Position numbers and translations under genes: made by a program
Notes under the pieces: model-generated
Seen by the model: the letters and a program-made list of their open reading frames with translations, nothing else
Database searches by the model: none
Told to the model about the DNA's origin: nothing
NCBI GenBank assembly: GCA_023420435.1
Contig: JAEZWE010000006.1
Span: 1 to 5,496 of the forward strand
Source of the DNA: Bacteroidota bacterium
GTDB taxonomy: Bacteria; Bacteroidota; Bacteroidia; Flavobacteriales; Weeksellaceae
DNA: 5,496 bases
Reading direction: 5' to 3'
Shown: one piece after another, positions 4,916 through 5,496 of the stretch
Layout: every line of letters begins with the position of its first letter
How positions within the stretch are numbered: the stretch's first letter is position 1

Positions 4916-5262
4916 AAATAAATTTTATTTAGGTTACTTTTTCAAAATATTCTTTCCATTATTTCATCGAATTCCAAAAATCATTTTTAAAGAGTTTTTA
5001 CATGAAATTTTCTATGGAAATTATTTTCTTAGTGCTCCAAAATTCGACAGCAAGATTATAATACATCACGGATAACACGGTTTGTATTTATTTAAAAAAA
5101 ACTTCTTTGCCATACTTCATCATTTTTTTAACCGGGAAATTATAAATTTTAGTTAGTTTCAGCTGCTCGATTTTTCATTTAATTTCTCCTTTTCATTTGT
5201 TTAAAATAATGAGTATAATCATTCTTATGATGATAAAATAATATACTGTAGATGTTTGGCAA
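4916..5262. other. AT-rich intergenic stretch without a convincing gene
   Basis: This 347-nt region has only very short frames. A 19-codon plus-strand frame at 5002 looks random. On the minus strand, between about 5100 and 5185, a 28-codon frame without a usable ATG at its head reads KIEQLKLTKIYNFPVKKMMK then YGKEVFFK; it may be a gene remnant. A near-consensus TTCATTTG lies at 5192-5199 on the plus strand, and a small inverted repeat ATCAT-TCTT-ATGAT at 5218-5231. None of these is strong. Confidence 0.5.
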
Positions 5263-5379
5263 ATGGATCAGGTGTCGAGAATTACTGCTTTTATTGTCCT
5301 GGGAATCTTGTTTTTAATCAATTCTTTTATGTTCCAAAAATTAAAAAAAATGTTACAACATATTTTGGAAAAAAATTAA
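5263..5379 (+). CDS. Small single-span membrane protein (38 aa)
   Basis: An ATG at 5263 opens 38 codons: MDQVSRITAFIVLGILFLIN, then SFMFQKLKKMLQHILEKN. Residues 6-24 form one strongly hydrophobic helix. It is followed by a basic cluster (QKLKK) and an amphipathic helix, so the protein probably sits in the inner membrane with its C-terminus in the cytoplasm by the positive-inside rule. This ordered design is unlikely by chance in DNA this AT-rich. The upstream in-frame stop at 5239-5241 leaves ATG 5263 as the only sensible start. No consensus promoter or Shine-Dalgarno is seen close by, and the weak TTCATTTG at 5192-5199 is the best candidate. The function is unknown; I recall short flavobacterial membrane proteins of similar plan but no named family. 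It converges on the tRNA gene and has no obvious terminator of its own. Confidence 0.6.
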   Translation: MDQVSRITAFIVLGILFLINSFMFQKLKKMLQHILEKN

Positions 5380-5390
5380 AAAAAATAAAA

Positions 5391-5415
5391 AAACCATTCT
5401 TAAAAAGAATGGTTT
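5391..5415 (-). terminator. Intrinsic terminator of the tRNA-Ala gene
   Basis: On the minus strand AAACCATTCTT, loop TTT, AAGAATGGTTT forms a perfect 11-bp hairpin, followed by a long T-rich tract (complement of 5378-5390). The stem begins at the last base of the encoded CCA, so the terminator directly abuts the tRNA. On the plus strand no T-run follows, so it should work mainly in one direction. Confidence 0.9.
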
Positions 5416-5491
5416 GGTGGAGGATATCGGGATCGAACCGACCACCTTTAGACTGCCAGTCTAACGCTCTAGCCAGATGAGCTAATCCCCC
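5415..5491 (-). tRNA. tRNA-Ala, anticodon GGC
   Basis: The 77-nt minus-strand sequence folds into a full cloverleaf. The acceptor is GGGGGAT/ATCCTCC, the D stem GCTC/GAGC, the anticodon stem TTAGA/TCTAA with loop CTGGCAG, and the T stem GTCGG/CCGAT with loop TTCGATC. Discriminator A and an encoded CCA end it. The anticodon is GGC (complement of 5455-5457), reading GCC and GCU alanine codons. The third acceptor pair is G-U, the classic identity element for alanyl-tRNA synthetase, which confirms the assignment. The gene reads leftward and ends in an adjacent terminator. Its promoter lies beyond the right edge. Confidence 0.97.
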
Positions 5492-5496
5492 AATAG

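Noticed and set aside
5002..5061. 19-codon plus-strand frame
   Set aside because: It is too short, with no promoter or ribosome site and no feature beyond chance in AT-rich DNA.
5256..5480. 74-codon plus-strand frame ending in WRISGSNRPPLDCQSNALAR
   Set aside because: Its C-terminal part is translated antisense tRNA, a well-known artefact, and the rest is out of frame with the 38-aa membrane protein.
5415..5491. The tRNA-Ala gene as an attachment site for an island covering this window
   Set aside because: Its 3' end faces the accessory genes, as island insertions do, but no integrase is present and I found no second copy of the tRNA 3' end as a direct repeat in the window.

Overview
The window looks like chromosomal DNA from a flavobacterium of the Chryseobacterium/Weeksellaceae type. 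Four things point there: AT-rich intergenic DNA, near absence of Shine-Dalgarno sequences, several copies of the Bacteroidetes promoter (TTG, spacer, TAnnTTTG), and the protein families present (a DUF6266-type protein, a Bacteroidetes-style one-domain HTH protein, a long HsdM). The genus is an inference; no marker gene decides it.

Layout. Positions 1-2416 (minus strand) are the start of a type I restriction-modification operon: hsdM (783 aa) followed after 3 nt by the first 20 codons of hsdS, which runs off the left edge. No hsdR is in view. Positions 2417-3049 are a long intergenic region with a 9-bp inverted repeat beside the hsdM promoter, a 30-nt dispersed repeat, a GC-richer island (2705-2818) with a hairpin and a 37-codon frame, and a degenerate 20-nt tandem periodicity. 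A textbook promoter then drives a DUF6266-like gene (3050-3691, plus strand). It converges on a small HTH gene (3761-4027, minus strand), and one strong bidirectional terminator serves both.

Positions 4028-4525 hold the most puzzling part. Upstream of the HTH gene lie overlapping dyads (4100-4144), a promoter-like sequence on the plus strand, and a GC-richer segment (4169-4273). That segment encodes a 34-aa basic peptide and/or a folded RNA. The arrangement resembles a regulator divergent from a tiny target gene with the operator between them; this is a hypothesis. A second copy of the 30-nt repeat follows at 4360-4389.

The right part holds a DoxX-like membrane protein gene (4526-4915) with its own promoter, an AT-rich stretch with no convincing gene, a 38-aa single-span membrane protein missed by length cut-offs (5263-5379), and a complete tRNA-Ala(GGC) on the minus strand with encoded CCA and an intrinsic terminator.

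Apart from hsdM and hsdS, the genes look like separate transcription units. No integrase, transposase or CRISPR array is present. The strongest candidates for something undescribed are the 4100-4273 regulator/peptide-or-RNA locus, the 2705-2994 island plus periodic repeat, and the 38-aa membrane protein.
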